Assembly (NCBI GenBank): GCA_029238315.1 | Contig: JAQWGI010000025.1 | Span: 1 to 64,000, forward strand | Reading direction: 5' to 3' | Length of the DNA stretch: 64,000 bases | Source: Polaribacter sp. | GTDB taxonomy: Bacteria; Bacteroidota; Bacteroidia; Flavobacteriales; Flavobacteriaceae | Shown here: positions 1 through 9,153 of the stretch, piece after piece | Numbering within the stretch: the first letter of the stretch is position 1 | How the letters are laid out: the number at the start of each line of letters is the position of its first letter | The notes under the pieces: generated by a model | Told to the model about the DNA's origin: nothing | What the model saw: the letters and a program-made list of their open reading frames with translations, nothing else | The model's database searches: none | Made by a program: the position numbers and the translations under genes

Positions 1-153
1 TCTGCTACATTTACTGTAAAAGGAACAAACTTATATACATGGGTTAAGGATAGTGGATTAAAATTAGATCCTGAAGTACAAGCTTCTGGTTTTACAACTC
101 TAACTACACCACCAGTTAAGTCAATTGTTTTAGGTATTAACGTAAACTTTTAA
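1..153 (+). CDS. SusC/RagA-family TonB-dependent outer-membrane receptor, C-terminal end only
   Basis: The window opens inside a reading frame in frame 1 that ends in ...GINVNF and TAA. The piece looks like the last beta-strands of an outer-membrane barrel: alternating polar and hydrophobic residues and a terminal Phe, the usual barrel-assembly signal. A SusD-like lipoprotein gene starts five bases after the stop, and SusC and SusD are nearly always adjacent and co-transcribed. SusC is therefore the likely identity: the TonB-dependent channel that takes up glycans or peptides captured by SusD. Only 50 codons are visible, so the assignment rests mainly on context. The substrate cannot be read from this fragment. 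Confidence 0.75.
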   Translation, partial: SATFTVKGTNLYTWVKDSGLKLDPEVQASGFTTLTTPPVKSIVLGINVNF

Positions 154-158
154 TTAAA

Positions 159-1526
159 ATGAAAAAACTAATATATTCAGCATTTGCAGCAGTAATGTTA
201 TTTACTGCTACATCATGTTCAGATTCAGATTTAGATCCAACTTTAGCACAGTCTAAAGATTTAGAATCTAATGTTAAAACTGCAGAAGACTTAAGTGGTA
301 TCCTTTTAGGTGCATACAATAGAATGTCTTCTTCTGCTTATTATGGTAGAGATTACATCATTATTGGTGAAGTAAGATCTGACAATACATTTTCTAATGC
401 AAACTCAAACAGGTTTGTAAGAGAATCAAGAATGGACATACTACCTACTCAATCTGGAGGTGTATGGAACCAATTATATCGTGTAATTGGCTCAGCAAAT
501 ATTATTATTAACGCAACTGATGTTACTGGAGATCAGGCAACAATTGATCATTACAAAGGACAAGCATTAGCGATAAGAGCATTAGCACATTTTGACTTAG
601 TTAAGTTATATGGTCAACAACACGTTACAGGTAGTGACTTAGGAGTTCCTTATGTAACTACATTTAGAGAGCCAGGTGAATATTTTCCAACGAGAAAAAC
701 TGCTGCTGAAGTAAAAACGTTAGCTATTGCTGATTTAGATGCTGCCTTAGGGATGATGAATGCAGCTAATGATGACGCTAGTAAACAAACCATTACTTCA
801 CATGCAGTTAATGCAATTAAAGCTAAAATAGCATTATATTTTGGTGATATGGCAACTGCTTCAGCTGCTGCATTATTGGTAATAAACTCAAATGCATTTA
901 CCATTCCTGCTGCAGGAGATTTTGCTGCAACATTTGCAACAGATTCAGCTTCAAATTCAGTTTTTGAAATAGCTGCTAGTGCAACAGATAATAATGGTAT
1001 TAATGGTTTAGCTAATATTTACAGAGGTTCTGTTTATGGAGATATTGCTGTATTACAAGACTTAGTATCTATATATGGTGCTGGAGATGTAAGAGGTAGT
1101 GCTTCTTTTATCGCTGTTGATGGCGCTGGTTTCACAAGAAACATGGCGAAATATCCAAGTTCAGCTTTTGATGATAACATTTCTGTAATTAGATACGAAG
1201 AAGTTGTATTAATTTATGCTGAAGCTATTTTAGCAACAGATCCTGCTGGATCTCTAACTCACCTAAATAGTGTTGCAACTAAGAGAGGCGCAGCAGCATA
1301 TGGAGCTTCTTCTATGGCTAATATTTTATTAGAAAGAAGAAAAGAGTTTGCTTTTGAAGGTATGCGTTTTCATGATTTAGCAAGAAGAGGAATGAATATT
1401 CCTTTAGTTGATGCTATTAATCAATCACATGGAGGACCTGCTTATGGTAACTTTAAGTTTGCTTACCCTATTCCTGCTGGAGAGGTTGATGTAAACTCTA
1501 ACGTTGTTCAAAATCAAGGTTACTAA
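159..1526 (+). CDS. RagB/SusD-family nutrient-uptake outer-membrane lipoprotein
   Basis: This is the surface lipoprotein partner of the SusC channel; it binds an oligosaccharide or other nutrient and hands it to the receptor. The N-terminus has a lipoprotein signal peptide ending in a lipobox (ATSCS, Cys about residue 20). The rest shows SusD traits: an early helical TPR-like region (GQALAIRALAHFDLVKLYG, about 130-150), and near the C-terminus the conserved RRKEFAFEGMRFHDLARRG block followed by the family's typical YPIPAGEVDVN ending. At 455 aa it is slightly shorter than many SusDs. It follows the SusC fragment by five bases and is closed by a strong terminator, so it is the last gene of the operon. 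No glycoside hydrolase is visible on this side, so the substrate is unknown. Confidence 0.95.
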   Translation: MKKLIYSAFAAVMLFTATSCSDSDLDPTLAQSKDLESNVKTAEDLSGILLGAYNRMSSSAYYGRDYIIIGEVRSDNTFSNANSNRFVRESRMDILPTQSGGVWNQLYRVIGSANIIINATDVTGDQATIDHYKGQALAIRALAHFDLVKLYGQQHVTGSDLGVPYVTTFREPGEYFPTRKTAAEVKTLAIADLDAALGMMNAANDDASKQTITSHAVNAIKAKIALYFGDMATASAAALLVINSNAFTIPAAGDFAATFATDSASNSVFEIAASATDNNGINGLANIYRGSVYGDIAVLQDLVSIYGAGDVRGSASFIAVDGAGFTRNMAKYPSSAFDDNISVIRYEEVVLIYAEAILATDPAGSLTHLNSVATKRGAAAYGASSMANILLERRKEFAFEGMRFHDLARRGMNIPLVDAINQSHGGPAYGNFKFAYPIPAGEVDVNSNVVQNQGY

Positions 1527-1550
1527 TTTTTAGTAAAAAAATAAATATAA

Positions 1551-1577
1551 AACCACCTCTATAGAGGTGGTTTTTTT
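1551..1577 (+). terminator. Rho-independent terminator of the susCD operon
   Basis: A perfect hairpin (AACCACCTC, short loop, GAGGTGGTT) is followed by a run of seven T. It lies 25 bases after the susD stop and before the rlmB promoter. Confidence 0.93.
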
Positions 1578-1586
1578 ATTTATATA

Positions 1587-1594
1587 TACATTTG
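1587..1594 (+). promoter_or_regulatory. -7 promoter element of rlmB, very close to the start codon
   Basis: TACATTTG matches the Bacteroidota -7 consensus TAnnTTTG. Its last G is only four bases from the rlmB ATG, so transcription would begin at or beside the start codon. No clear -33 TTG is seen. A leaderless or nearly leaderless mRNA is inferred. Confidence 0.55.
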
Positions 1595-1598
1595 CAAC

Positions 1599-2351
1599 AT
1601 GGAAGTTAAAACAGAAATAATTTTTGGAATTAGAGCGATTATAGAAGCAATTAATAGTGGAAATACTATTAGTAAAATATATCTACAAAAAGAATCAAAA
1701 GGAGCTTTAATTTCTGAGTTAAATGGCCTAATTAAAGCAAATGGAATATCTACAAGTAATGTACCTGTAGAAAAGCTAGACCGCTTATCCAAAAACAATA
1801 ACCACCAAGGAGCAGTAGCACAAATATCTCCGATAGATTTTTATGATTTAGATGAATTGATTCAAAGTACATTAGATAAAAATAAAGTTCCTTTGTTTTT
1901 ATTATTGGATCAATTGTCTGATGTTAGAAATTTTGGCGCTATTATAAGAACTGCTGAATGCACCGGAGTAAATGGAATTGTAATCCAAAAAAATGGTAGT
2001 GCTCCCGTAAATGCTGAAACCATAAAAACTTCTGCTGGAGCAGCGTTTAAAATACCTATTTGTAAAGTAGATCACATAAAAGATGCCATATTTATCCTAC
2101 AAGCATCTAATATAAAGACAGTTGCAGCTACAGAAAAAACAGAAAATTCTGTTTATGACATTAATTTTAATCAGCCTATTGCAATTGTTATGGGATCTGA
2201 GCATAGAGGTGTAAATCCGTCTATATTAAAAATGGTAGACTATAAAGCAAAACTTCCGTTATTAGGAGAAATAGAATCTTTAAATGTTTCTGTTGCATGT
2301 GGTGCATTTTTATATGAAACTGTTAGACAAAGACTCACAACTAACAATTAA
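1599..2351 (+). CDS. rlmB: 23S rRNA (guanosine-2'-O-)-methyltransferase RlmB, SpoU/TrmH family
   Basis: A SpoU-class rRNA 2'-O-methyltransferase that modifies a guanosine of 23S rRNA using S-adenosylmethionine. The N-terminal part (about 1-80) is the small substrate-binding domain opening with IIFGIRAIIEAI. The C-terminal SPOUT domain carries the three family motifs: LDQLSDVRNFGAIIRTAEC, the VMGSEHRGVNPS block, and LPLLGEIESLNVSVACGAFLYE, which form the trefoil knot and SAM site. The length of 250 aa is normal for RlmB. The ATG follows the -7 box almost directly. The gene is monocistronic, with a convergent rhomboid gene downstream. Confidence 0.93.
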   Translation: MEVKTEIIFGIRAIIEAINSGNTISKIYLQKESKGALISELNGLIKANGISTSNVPVEKLDRLSKNNNHQGAVAQISPIDFYDLDELIQSTLDKNKVPLFLLLDQLSDVRNFGAIIRTAECTGVNGIVIQKNGSAPVNAETIKTSAGAAFKIPICKVDHIKDAIFILQASNIKTVAATEKTENSVYDINFNQPIAIVMGSEHRGVNPSILKMVDYKAKLPLLGEIESLNVSVACGAFLYETVRQRLTTNN

Positions 2352-2391
2352 TAAAACACTAAGTTACTATTTTTATCGAACTAGCTTAAAG

Positions 2392-3057
2392 TTAAAGTTC
2401 TTTTTCAATTTCTTCTTGTGGCGGACTAAAATTACCATTTTCATCAAAAAGCAAATCAAAATCTGTTTGTGTAAAATTATATACTTCTTTTACTATTCCT
2501 TTCTTTTTAAAAAGAATAGCTAGTATGAATCCTACAATAAAACCAGATAGATGTCCTTCCCAAGAAATACCTTCTTTAATTGGAAATACATACCAAACCA
2601 TACTTCCGTACAGAAAAATAACAATTAAGGATACGGCAACTAATTGATATTGTTTTTTTAGAATACCAGAAAAGAAAATAAAGCTAAAAAGCAAATAAAC
2701 AATTCCGCTTGCACCAATATGGTAGGCCTCTCTTGCAATAAACCAAGTAAGTAAACCGGAGAAAAACCAACCTAATAAAAGTACTTTTAAATACACTGTC
2801 CTATAAAAATAAATTAAAAAAGATAACAAAACCATCAACGGAATAGAATTATTAAATAAGTGATTGGTATCACTATGAATAAAAGGTGAAAAGAAAACAC
2901 CTCTTAAACCAATAATATTTCTTGGAAAAATTCCTGCCTTTGTAAAATTGAGTGAAAACTGAATTTCAATCCAATAAACGAACCAAATTAAAAAAAGAAA
3001 TAGTGTAGGTATTAATACTACTTCTGAAGTAAATTTAAATTTTGTATTTGTTTTCAT
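2392..3057 (-). CDS. rhomboid-family intramembrane serine protease
   Basis: A polytopic membrane protein with about six transmembrane helices. It carries the rhomboid signature: HSDTNHLFNNS before the second helix, the catalytic serine in GASG (about residue 118) and the catalytic histidine in WEGHLSGFIVG (about 170). Rhomboids cleave substrate transmembrane segments within the bilayer. At 221 aa it is a minimal bacterial form with a short acidic C-terminal tail. The ORF track starts one codon upstream at a TTG; the ATG that follows directly is preferred. It is convergent with rlmB and divergent from rarA. The substrate is unknown. Confidence 0.92.
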   Translation of the reverse strand: MKTNTKFKFTSEVVLIPTLFLFLIWFVYWIEIQFSLNFTKAGIFPRNIIGLRGVFFSPFIHSDTNHLFNNSIPLMVLLSFLIYFYRTVYLKVLLLGWFFSGLLTWFIAREAYHIGASGIVYLLFSFIFFSGILKKQYQLVAVSLIVIFLYGSMVWYVFPIKEGISWEGHLSGFIVGFILAILFKKKGIVKEVYNFTQTDFDLLFDENGNFSPPQEEIEKEL

Positions 3058-3133
3058 CAAGGTAAAATTAGGAAAAATAAAACCAATTAAAATTTACTGA
3101 AAATCTGTCAGAAAACTTTCCTATTTTTACTTT

Positions 3134-4408
3134 ATGAACGAGCCACTAGCAGAAAGAATTAGACCTAAAAACTTAGATGACTATATTAGTCAACAACATT
3201 TAGTTGGAAAAAATGGAGTTTTAACAAATCATATTAAACAAGGAATTATACCTTCTTTAATTTTATGGGGACCACCAGGAATTGGAAAAACGACACTTGC
3301 CAACATCATTGCTAAAGAATCTGAAAGACCTTTTTACACACTTAGTGCAATTAGCTCAGGTGTAAAGGATGTTAGAGAAGTAATTGAAAAAGCCAAAAAC
3401 AGTGGCGGTTTATTTTCAAGTAAAAACCCTATTTTATTTATTGATGAGATACATAGATTTAGTAAGTCTCAACAAGATTCGCTCTTAGGTGCTGTAGAAA
3501 AAGGTTGGATTACCTTAATTGGGGCAACTACAGAAAACCCTAGTTTAGAGGTAATTCCCGCATTGCTTTCTCGATGTCAGGTATATATTTTAAATTCATT
3601 TGATAAAGAAGATTTAATTGCATTAATAGATAGAGCTGTTTTAAAAGATCAGTTTATATCAAAGCGGAATATTGAACTAGTTGAAACGGATGCTTTAATG
3701 AGGGTTTCTGGAGGTGATGCAAGAAAATTATTAAACGTTTTTGAGTTATTGGTAAACTCAGCTGAAGATCCCGTAAAAATTACCGATGCATTTGTATTGG
3801 AAAAGGTACAGAAAAACACTGCTCGTTATGACAAAACTGGAGAGCAACATTACGATATTATCTCTGCATTTATAAAATCTATCAGAGGAAGTGATCCTAA
3901 TGCAACGGTATACTGGTTAGCTAGAATGATTGAAGGTGGTGAAGATGTGAAATTTATAGCAAGAAGGCTAGTGATTTTAGCCTCAGAAGACATTGGAAAT
4001 GCAAATCCTACGGCTTTAATTTTAGCCAACAATACTTTTCAGGCAGTTTCAGCAATTGGGCATCCAGAATCAAGAATCATTTTAAGTCAGTGTGCTATTT
4101 ACCTGGCTAATTCAGAAAAAAGTAACGCGTCTTACAAGGCAATTGGTGATGCACAAGAACTTGTGAAAAAAACGGGCGATTTGTCTGTGCCCCTTCATTT
4201 AAGAAATGCTCCAACAAAATTAATGAAAGACTTAGACTATGGTAAAAACTATAAATATGCTCACAATTATGAGAATAACTTTGTAATTGAAGAATTTTTA
4301 CCAGAAGAAGTTGGCAACACAAAATTATATGAGCCAGGATACAACACTAGAGAAAACATCTTTAGAGAAGCTTTAAAAAATAGATGGAAAGACAAATATG
4401 ATTATTAA
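3134..4408 (+). CDS. rarA: replication-associated recombination protein A (RarA/MgsA), AAA+ ATPase
   Basis: A clamp-loader-like AAA+ ATPase that acts at stalled replication forks. Visible are Walker [10 protein letters not shown] (about residue 47-55), Walker [11 protein letters not shown], sensor 1 GATTENPS, an SRC arginine-finger region (LLSRCQVY) and the family-specific C-terminal MgsA domain with [23 protein letters not shown] and [14 protein letters not shown]. The 424-aa length fits RarA. The start ATG gives the usual N-terminus ending in [19 protein letters not shown]. It overlaps the next, convergent gene by four bases at the stops. Confidence 0.96.
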   Translation: MNEPLAERIRPKNLDDYISQQHLVGKNGVLTNHIKQGIIPSLILWGPPGIGKTTLANIIAKESERPFYTLSAISSGVKDVREVIEKAKNSGGLFSSKNPILFIDEIHRFSKSQQDSLLGAVEKGWITLIGATTENPSLEVIPALLSRCQVYILNSFDKEDLIALIDRAVLKDQFISKRNIELVETDALMRVSGGDARKLLNVFELLVNSAEDPVKITDAFVLEKVQKNTARYDKTGEQHYDIISAFIKSIRGSDPNATVYWLARMIEGGEDVKFIARRLVILASEDIGNANPTALILANNTFQAVSAIGHPESRIILSQCAIYLANSEKSNASYKAIGDAQELVKKTGDLSVPLHLRNAPTKLMKDLDYGKNYKYAHNYENNFVIEEFLPEEVGNTKLYEPGYNTRENIFREALKNRWKDKYDY

Positions 4409-5112
4409 AATCTGATTTGATATTCTTCTTGAATTAAAATTTTATTTTGATAAAATTCTGCAAACCAACGATTCCCTTTTTTAAATAAAATACCATTTTT
4501 ACCTTCAATAATAAATCTATTTTCTTGATTTGTTTTTAAAATTTTAAAAATTACTTTTGGTGTGTTATCTACCAGTTGGTACCCAGTATCTGTGGCTTGT
4601 GCATATAAAATATTTTTTTTCTCTTTTGCAACTTCCTTTTCAGTAGTTTTAATTTTATTAGCTGTTGTTCTGATTTCTTCTTTAGGAGTATATGTATAAT
4701 TTTTAACAACAGGATCTTTAAAAGTATTTCTAATAGCTTCTTGATATGATTTCTTGTAAATTTTTTCTTTACTTTTTCCTATTGAACTTTTATAGACAAC
4801 TACATTATTGCAATCTTTTAAAAGTAAACTTAGCTTTGTTGTTAGCATTGACGATGAATTAACAACACTAGCATATAAAGAAGCACATCTATCTGTGGTA
4901 ATCGCTGTTGGTAATTGCTCTGTGTTTAAAAATGACGTAAATCCAACTTTATTGAAAAGAAACTTAGTTAAAGAGCTCGTTTGATATTGATCTGGGCTTT
5001 TTAAAAAATCATATTTAGTGTCTACCACTACATATTTATAATTATTGATTTTATGTTGACCATAAATTGCGAAGCAACTTATGAAAAGCGCTAAAAAAAA
5101 TATTTTTTTCAT
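4405..5112 (-). CDS. secreted protein of unknown function
   Basis: I do not recognise a named family. The protein opens with a standard Sec signal peptide (MKKIFFLALFISCFAIYG, cleavage likely before QH), so it is exported to the periplasm or outer membrane. The mature part is about 217 aa and mixed alpha/beta, with a Lys/Glu-rich stretch around 150-170 (likely a flexible or coiled linker) and a beta-rich C-terminus with short repeats resembling GNRWFAEFYQNKILIQEEY. There are two Cys (CAS and DCNN). It stands alone between the convergent rarA and the co-oriented yjjG gene. It looks like one of the many Flavobacteriaceae-specific secreted hypothetical proteins. Confidence 0.85.
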   Translation of the reverse strand: MKKIFFLALFISCFAIYGQHKINNYKYVVVDTKYDFLKSPDQYQTSSLTKFLFNKVGFTSFLNTEQLPTAITTDRCASLYASVVNSSSMLTTKLSLLLKDCNNVVVYKSSIGKSKEKIYKKSYQEAIRNTFKDPVVKNYTYTPKEEIRTTANKIKTTEKEVAKEKKNILYAQATDTGYQLVDNTPKVIFKILKTNQENRFIIEGKNGILFKKGNRWFAEFYQNKILIQEEYQIRF

Positions 5113-5155
5113 GTTAATGAAGAATTAAATTAAACTCGTGTTTTAAAGTTAAGAT

Positions 5156-5839
5156 CTAAAGGTATTGCTTTATTTCTAAAAGATGAGATACAGATGTGTA
5201 TTTTTCATTTACAAACTTCTCTCCTTCTAGGTTAAAATGAATACAAGAAATATCACAATGTAAAGCACCCATAATATCTGCTTCTAAATTATCTCCAACC
5301 ATAACACTGTTATTAACCGTTGCTCTAGCCTCCTTTAAAGCAAATTTAAAAACTTTAGGATTTGGCTTCTTAACGCCTACAGATTCAGAAGTAACTATTT
5401 GATTAAAGTATTTTTTAATTCCAGATTTTTGTAATTTTAAATCTTGTACCTCTTCAAAACCATTTGTAATAATATGCAATTGGTACTTTGGGTACAAATA
5501 ATCCAACAGCTCTATTGTACCTTCAAAAAGATGATTGTGCGTGGGCAAAACATTTATATATTCTGAAGATAATATGTGAATCAAATCATCACTAACTTTA
5601 AATTTCAACTGATCAAAAGTGTCTTTTAAACGACCATACCTTAGTGTTTCTTTAGTAATTTTCTCATCTCTATATAATTTCCAATATTTAAAATTTATTG
5701 GCGAGTACACTTCTAAAAAATCAACCAGCTCTAGCTGAATATCATGAGTTTTAAAAAGCTGTTTAAAAGTAAGATTAGAGTTCTTTTCAAAATCCCAAAG
5801 TGTATGATCTAAATCAAAAAAAATGTGTTGTATTTTCAT
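5156..5839 (-). CDS. yjjG: YjjG-family noncanonical pyrimidine nucleotidase (HAD superfamily)
   Basis: A haloacid-dehalogenase phosphatase related to E. coli YjjG, which dephosphorylates noncanonical pyrimidine nucleotides as a house-cleaning enzyme. Motif I is FFDLDHTLWD (nucleophile Asp about residue 9), followed by an all-alpha cap domain (about 20-90), motif II IITNG, motif III with SVGVKKPNPKVF, and motif IV VGDNLEADIMGA. The length of 227 aa matches the family. HAD specificity is hard to read from motifs, so the YjjG assignment rests on overall similarity. It sits 43 bases upstream of the secreted hypothetical gene on the same strand. Confidence 0.87.
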   Translation of the reverse strand: MKIQHIFFDLDHTLWDFEKNSNLTFKQLFKTHDIQLELVDFLEVYSPINFKYWKLYRDEKITKETLRYGRLKDTFDQLKFKVSDDLIHILSSEYINVLPTHNHLFEGTIELLDYLYPKYQLHIITNGFEEVQDLKLQKSGIKKYFNQIVTSESVGVKKPNPKVFKFALKEARATVNNSVMVGDNLEADIMGALHCDISCIHFNLEGEKFVNEKYTSVSHLLEIKQYL

Positions 5840-5887
5840 TTGCTAAAAATAGCAATATAAAGCTAACCTAAAAACTCTTTAAGTCTT

Positions 5888-5895
5888 TATATTTG
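5888..5895 (+). promoter_or_regulatory. -7 promoter element for the glycosyltransferase-flippase pair
   Basis: TATATTTG fits the TAnnTTTG consensus and lies about 20 bases before the TTG start at 5915, which would give a very short leader. No convincing -33 TTG is seen. Confidence 0.45.
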
Positions 5896-5914
5896 TAAAT
5901 AAAGTATATTGTTT

Positions 5915-7051
5915 TTGGCTAAAAATCTACACATTTTATTTCTATGCAGCTGGTTCCCTTCAGAAGAGTTTCCAACAAATGGAGATTTTATAAAGAGACA
6001 TGCAGAAGCCGTGAGTATCAATCACAAAGTTTCTGTATTACACATTGTTTCTAGTAAAAACAAGTCAAATACTATTATAGAGAAACACATCAATAATAAT
6101 TTGACAAGCTATACAGCTTATGTAAGGTCAACAAAAAATCCTTTATTAAAAGCGGTTCTATTTTTTAAGGCGTACATAAAGATCTTGACTTTAATAGGAA
6201 GTTACAGTTTAATACACCTTAACACTACCTATCCTTTTGGCATATTTGCACTGCATCAAAAATTATTTAAAAAGAAAAAATATATAATTTCAGAGCATTG
6301 GACAGGTTATTTAATTCGTCAGAAAAAAAGAATTTCTAGTACTCATAATTTTATAACAAAATACATTATTAAAAAAGCAACTTACGTCTGTCCTGTTAGT
6401 AATGAACTAAAGTTGGGTATGCAAAACCTTGGCTTTAAAGGAAATTATTTTCCAGTAGGTAATGTCATCAACACCACTATTTTTAAGCCCACAAAGGACA
6501 AAAAAGATCCTTTTACAATTGTACATGTTTCAGGTTTAAATGATGCGCAAAAAAACATTTCAGACATGTTAAAAACTGCAAAAAAATTAGAACAAAAATT
6601 AGGTCATTTTACTTGGAAATTTATTGGTGGAGCTGCCGACAGTTATCAAAAATTAATTACTGAGTTACAATTTAAATCTGCAAAAATTGAATTCACCAAT
6701 CATGTTTCTCAAAAAGAGTTGGCCAATCATCTAAAAAGGGCCTCTGTTTGTGTCTCTTTTAGCAACTATGAAACTTTTGGAATTGTTATGCCAGAAGCGA
6801 TTGCATGCGGAACGTTTGTTGTTTCAACAAATACTGGAATTTTAAACGAATTAGAGCCTCAAAATTTCTTTTCAATTATTGATATAAAAAACAGCAATGA
6901 TTTGGCTAAAGAAATTATAAATCAATATAAAAATCCAACGAAATTAAATACTGAAGATATGCGTAATTTTGTAAAAGAAAAATTCAGTAAACAGGTGATT
7001 TCTGAAATATTTTCAAATCTATATGCTGCAACATTAAATAGCAACAATTGA
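5915..7051 (+). CDS. glycosyltransferase family 4 (GT-B fold)
   Basis: A retaining GT-B glycosyltransferase that adds a sugar to an envelope polysaccharide or glycolipid; donor and acceptor are unknown. The N-terminal domain starts with LHILFLCSWFPSEEFPTNGDFIKRHAEAV, the acceptor-side loop of the family. The C-terminal domain has the nucleotide-sugar signature FSNYETFGIVMPEAIACGTFVVSTNTGI (E-x7-E type). No ATG fits: the track begins at TTG 5909, but TTG 5915 (MAKNLHILF) places the start better after the -7 box. The stop overlaps the TTG of the flippase gene, so the two are translationally coupled. It is the first gene of an envelope-glycan block. Confidence 0.9.
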   Translation: MAKNLHILFLCSWFPSEEFPTNGDFIKRHAEAVSINHKVSVLHIVSSKNKSNTIIEKHINNNLTSYTAYVRSTKNPLLKAVLFFKAYIKILTLIGSYSLIHLNTTYPFGIFALHQKLFKKKKYIISEHWTGYLIRQKKRISSTHNFITKYIIKKATYVCPVSNELKLGMQNLGFKGNYFPVGNVINTTIFKPTKDKKDPFTIVHVSGLNDAQKNISDMLKTAKKLEQKLGHFTWKFIGGAADSYQKLITELQFKSAKIEFTNHVSQKELANHLKRASVCVSFSNYETFGIVMPEAIACGTFVVSTNTGILNELEPQNFFSIIDIKNSNDLAKEIINQYKNPTKLNTEDMRNFVKEKFSKQVISEIFSNLYAATLNSNN

Positions 7052-8313
7052 GTTTATTAAAAAGCTACATACAAAACTTTATTTCTAGAGCCGGAGGTCA
7101 GATACTTTCTGCCTCAGTAATTGGAAGGTTTTTTTCTTTTGTTGCCTCTTGGGTTGCCCTCCAGCTAATACCAAATTCAGAATTAGGAATAGTACTTTTT
7201 GCTTACAGTATTGTTGTATTTATTACTCCAATTAGTGGTTTTGGCCTACACCAAGGCTTATTAAGATATGGCTCACTCTTAAAAACAACCCAAGAAAAAA
7301 ACAGTTTATTTAGATATGCCCTTATTAAAGGAATTTGGACAACCATATTGTTAATTTTTATTATTGGAATAATAAGTTTTTATATTGACTTTCAGTTTAA
7401 AAACACGCGCTATTATTTGATTTTCTTATCATTAAGCTTAGTTCCTATTTATATTTTTGAGCTCATTAAAATTCATTTTAGGCTGCATCATAAAAATAAA
7501 TTATTTGCACATACAGAAATTATTTTTAATATATTATTGGTGCTTTTAGTATTAATTTTAAGCTACTTTTTTAAAGAGAACGGTTATGCTATCGCTTTGG
7601 TTTTAACGCCAATTATTTCAATATTTTTCTTAGCAAGTAAGTTTGTTGTAGACCTAAAAGATAAAGAAAAACTAAGTACTATAACTTTTGAATTTTGGAA
7701 ATATGGCATTTTTGCAAGTTTATCAAATGTAGCAACTCAATTACTATTTGTTATTGATATATTACTGATTGGACTGTTATTAAACGATTCGGAAATGGTT
7801 ACCAACTATAAATACATATCATTGATTCCTTTAAGCTTGTTGTTTTTACCCAGAGCTTTTATAAATACAGATTTTGTAGCATTTACAGAACGTATTTTCG
7901 ATAAAAATCACATTGTTAAATACATCAAAAGTTATGTGCTTCTTTTTACAATTTTAAGTGTTTTTTTCTGTGTATTTTTTATCTTTTTTGCTGATTTCAT
8001 CTTAAACCTATTTGATAAAAGTTTTACACAATACAAAAAATCATTTATTATTTTAATAGTTGGCGTATCGGGTGTTTTAATCTTAAGAGGACTCTTTGGA
8101 AACTTATTATCATCAATAGGTAAAGCGCATGTAAACTTTTACATTACGTCTGCTGCATTATTAATTAATATACTTAGCAATTATTATTTGATCCCTAAAT
8201 ACGGTTTAAATGGCGCCGCAATTACCTCTGCTTCTTTAATGTGGCTTACTGGAATTGTATCTACTATTGTTTTTTGGAGGCTTTACAACAAAGGTCTACG
8301 AAGTAGGAAGTAA
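7048..8313 (+). CDS. Wzx-like oligosaccharide flippase (MATE/PST superfamily membrane protein)
   Basis: A membrane protein of 421 aa with about 12 predicted transmembrane helices and few charged residues outside loops. The opening SYIQNFISRAGGQILSASVIGRFFSFV resembles the first helix of polysaccharide flippases of the Wzx/RfbX type, which move lipid-linked sugar units across the inner membrane. A typical late motif YYLIPKYGLNGAAIT is present. The start is a TTG inside TTGA, overlapping the stop of the preceding glycosyltransferase; no ATG occurs near the N-terminus. Its 3' end overlaps the convergent FemAB-like gene by about 31 bases. The partner transferase suggests a capsule, exopolysaccharide or O-antigen role. 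Confidence 0.87.
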   Translation: MSLLKSYIQNFISRAGGQILSASVIGRFFSFVASWVALQLIPNSELGIVLFAYSIVVFITPISGFGLHQGLLRYGSLLKTTQEKNSLFRYALIKGIWTTILLIFIIGIISFYIDFQFKNTRYYLIFLSLSLVPIYIFELIKIHFRLHHKNKLFAHTEIIFNILLVLLVLILSYFFKENGYAIALVLTPIISIFFLASKFVVDLKDKEKLSTITFEFWKYGIFASLSNVATQLLFVIDILLIGLLLNDSEMVTNYKYISLIPLSLLFLPRAFINTDFVAFTERIFDKNHIVKYIKSYVLLFTILSVFFCVFFIFFADFILNLFDKSFTQYKKSFIILIVGVSGVLILRGLFGNLLSSIGKAHVNFYITSAALLINILSNYYLIPKYGLNGAAITSASLMWLTGIVSTIVFWRLYNKGLRSRK

Positions 8314-9152
8314 GTTTCTTTCTCTGCTCCAAAGCTTTTAAAAAATGTAGCAATACCAGATATCTGAGACCCTTCAAAATCTAAAATACGAGCTGTATTT
8401 GAAAACTCTTTTATTAAAGAGTTTAACAATAAACTAGCGACATTTTTTTCTTTACCTTCTGAAGATACAGCAGAAAATAAATATATAATTCTTTTATAAT
8501 CAAAAAGAAAAACAGCTCCTCCTATCAATTGATTTTTTGATTTTACTCCTAATATTCTCGCCTTTCCTTTACTTTTTAAAACGGACACCAATTTAGACAG
8601 CTTTAAATACTCATTTGCTCTAATCTCGTTAAAAGAATAATTTTCTTTTGATAAAATTAATAATTCTGAAAACAGAATATCATCAATTGAAAAATTTTGC
8701 TTTTCACCTTGATTAACTGCGTGTTTCCTCCCTTTAGAAAAACCTTTGTAAAGCGAACTATATTCTTTATCAAGTGTTAAAATGTAATTGTTTTTTTTTA
8801 TTAATTTTTTATTTAAAAAACGGTTTTCTGAATTAAGCTGTAAACTAATTTTCAAAAATTTTTTAGGAATATTTTTTATAAATTCTTCAATCTCTTTTTC
8901 AGAAATTTCTTCTGCAGAAAAAAAGCCTAATTGTTGCGTAAAAAATGGTTGTGTAATGTATTTTATTCCATATTTAATTTTCCAAGGTAAAGGCATTACA
9001 GCATCATAATCATCAAGAACTAAAACGCTCCAATTATCAGCAACAATATCTAAATACCAAGCGTATGCATAAATTCTAGATTGTATAGCCTTTTCGATAC
9101 AGTAATTGTATTTTTCTACATCAATTTGATTTCTATTAACAAAGCGTATCAT
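8283..9152 (-). CDS. FemAB/GNAT-like acyl- or aminoacyltransferase
   Basis: A protein of about 289 aa that resembles flavobacterial proteins annotated as GNAT or FemAB-like. The N-terminal part carries WYLDIVADNWSVLVLDDYDAVMPLPWK, typical of FemAB-like folds that modify glycans or peptides. The C-terminal half has a GNAT-like strand and helix: ARILGVKSKNQLIGGAVFLF and then FSAVSSEGKEKNVASLLLNSLIKEF (acyl-CoA pyrophosphate loop region). The track starts at 9185, which overlaps the upstream gene by 32 bases. The ATG at 9152 lies one base after that gene's stop and gives the expected N-terminus MIRFVN, so it is preferred. The acceptor is unknown; the neighbourhood suggests cell-surface polysaccharide modification. 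Confidence 0.75.
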   Translation of the reverse strand: MIRFVNRNQIDVEKYNYCIEKAIQSRIYAYAWYLDIVADNWSVLVLDDYDAVMPLPWKIKYGIKYITQPFFTQQLGFFSAEEISEKEIEEFIKNIPKKFLKISLQLNSENRFLNKKLIKKNNYILTLDKEYSSLYKGFSKGRKHAVNQGEKQNFSIDDILFSELLILSKENYSFNEIRANEYLKLSKLVSVLKSKGKARILGVKSKNQLIGGAVFLFDYKRIIYLFSAVSSEGKEKNVASLLLNSLIKEFSNTARILDFEGSQISGIATFFKSFGAEKETYFLLRRPLL

Positions 9153-9153
9153 A

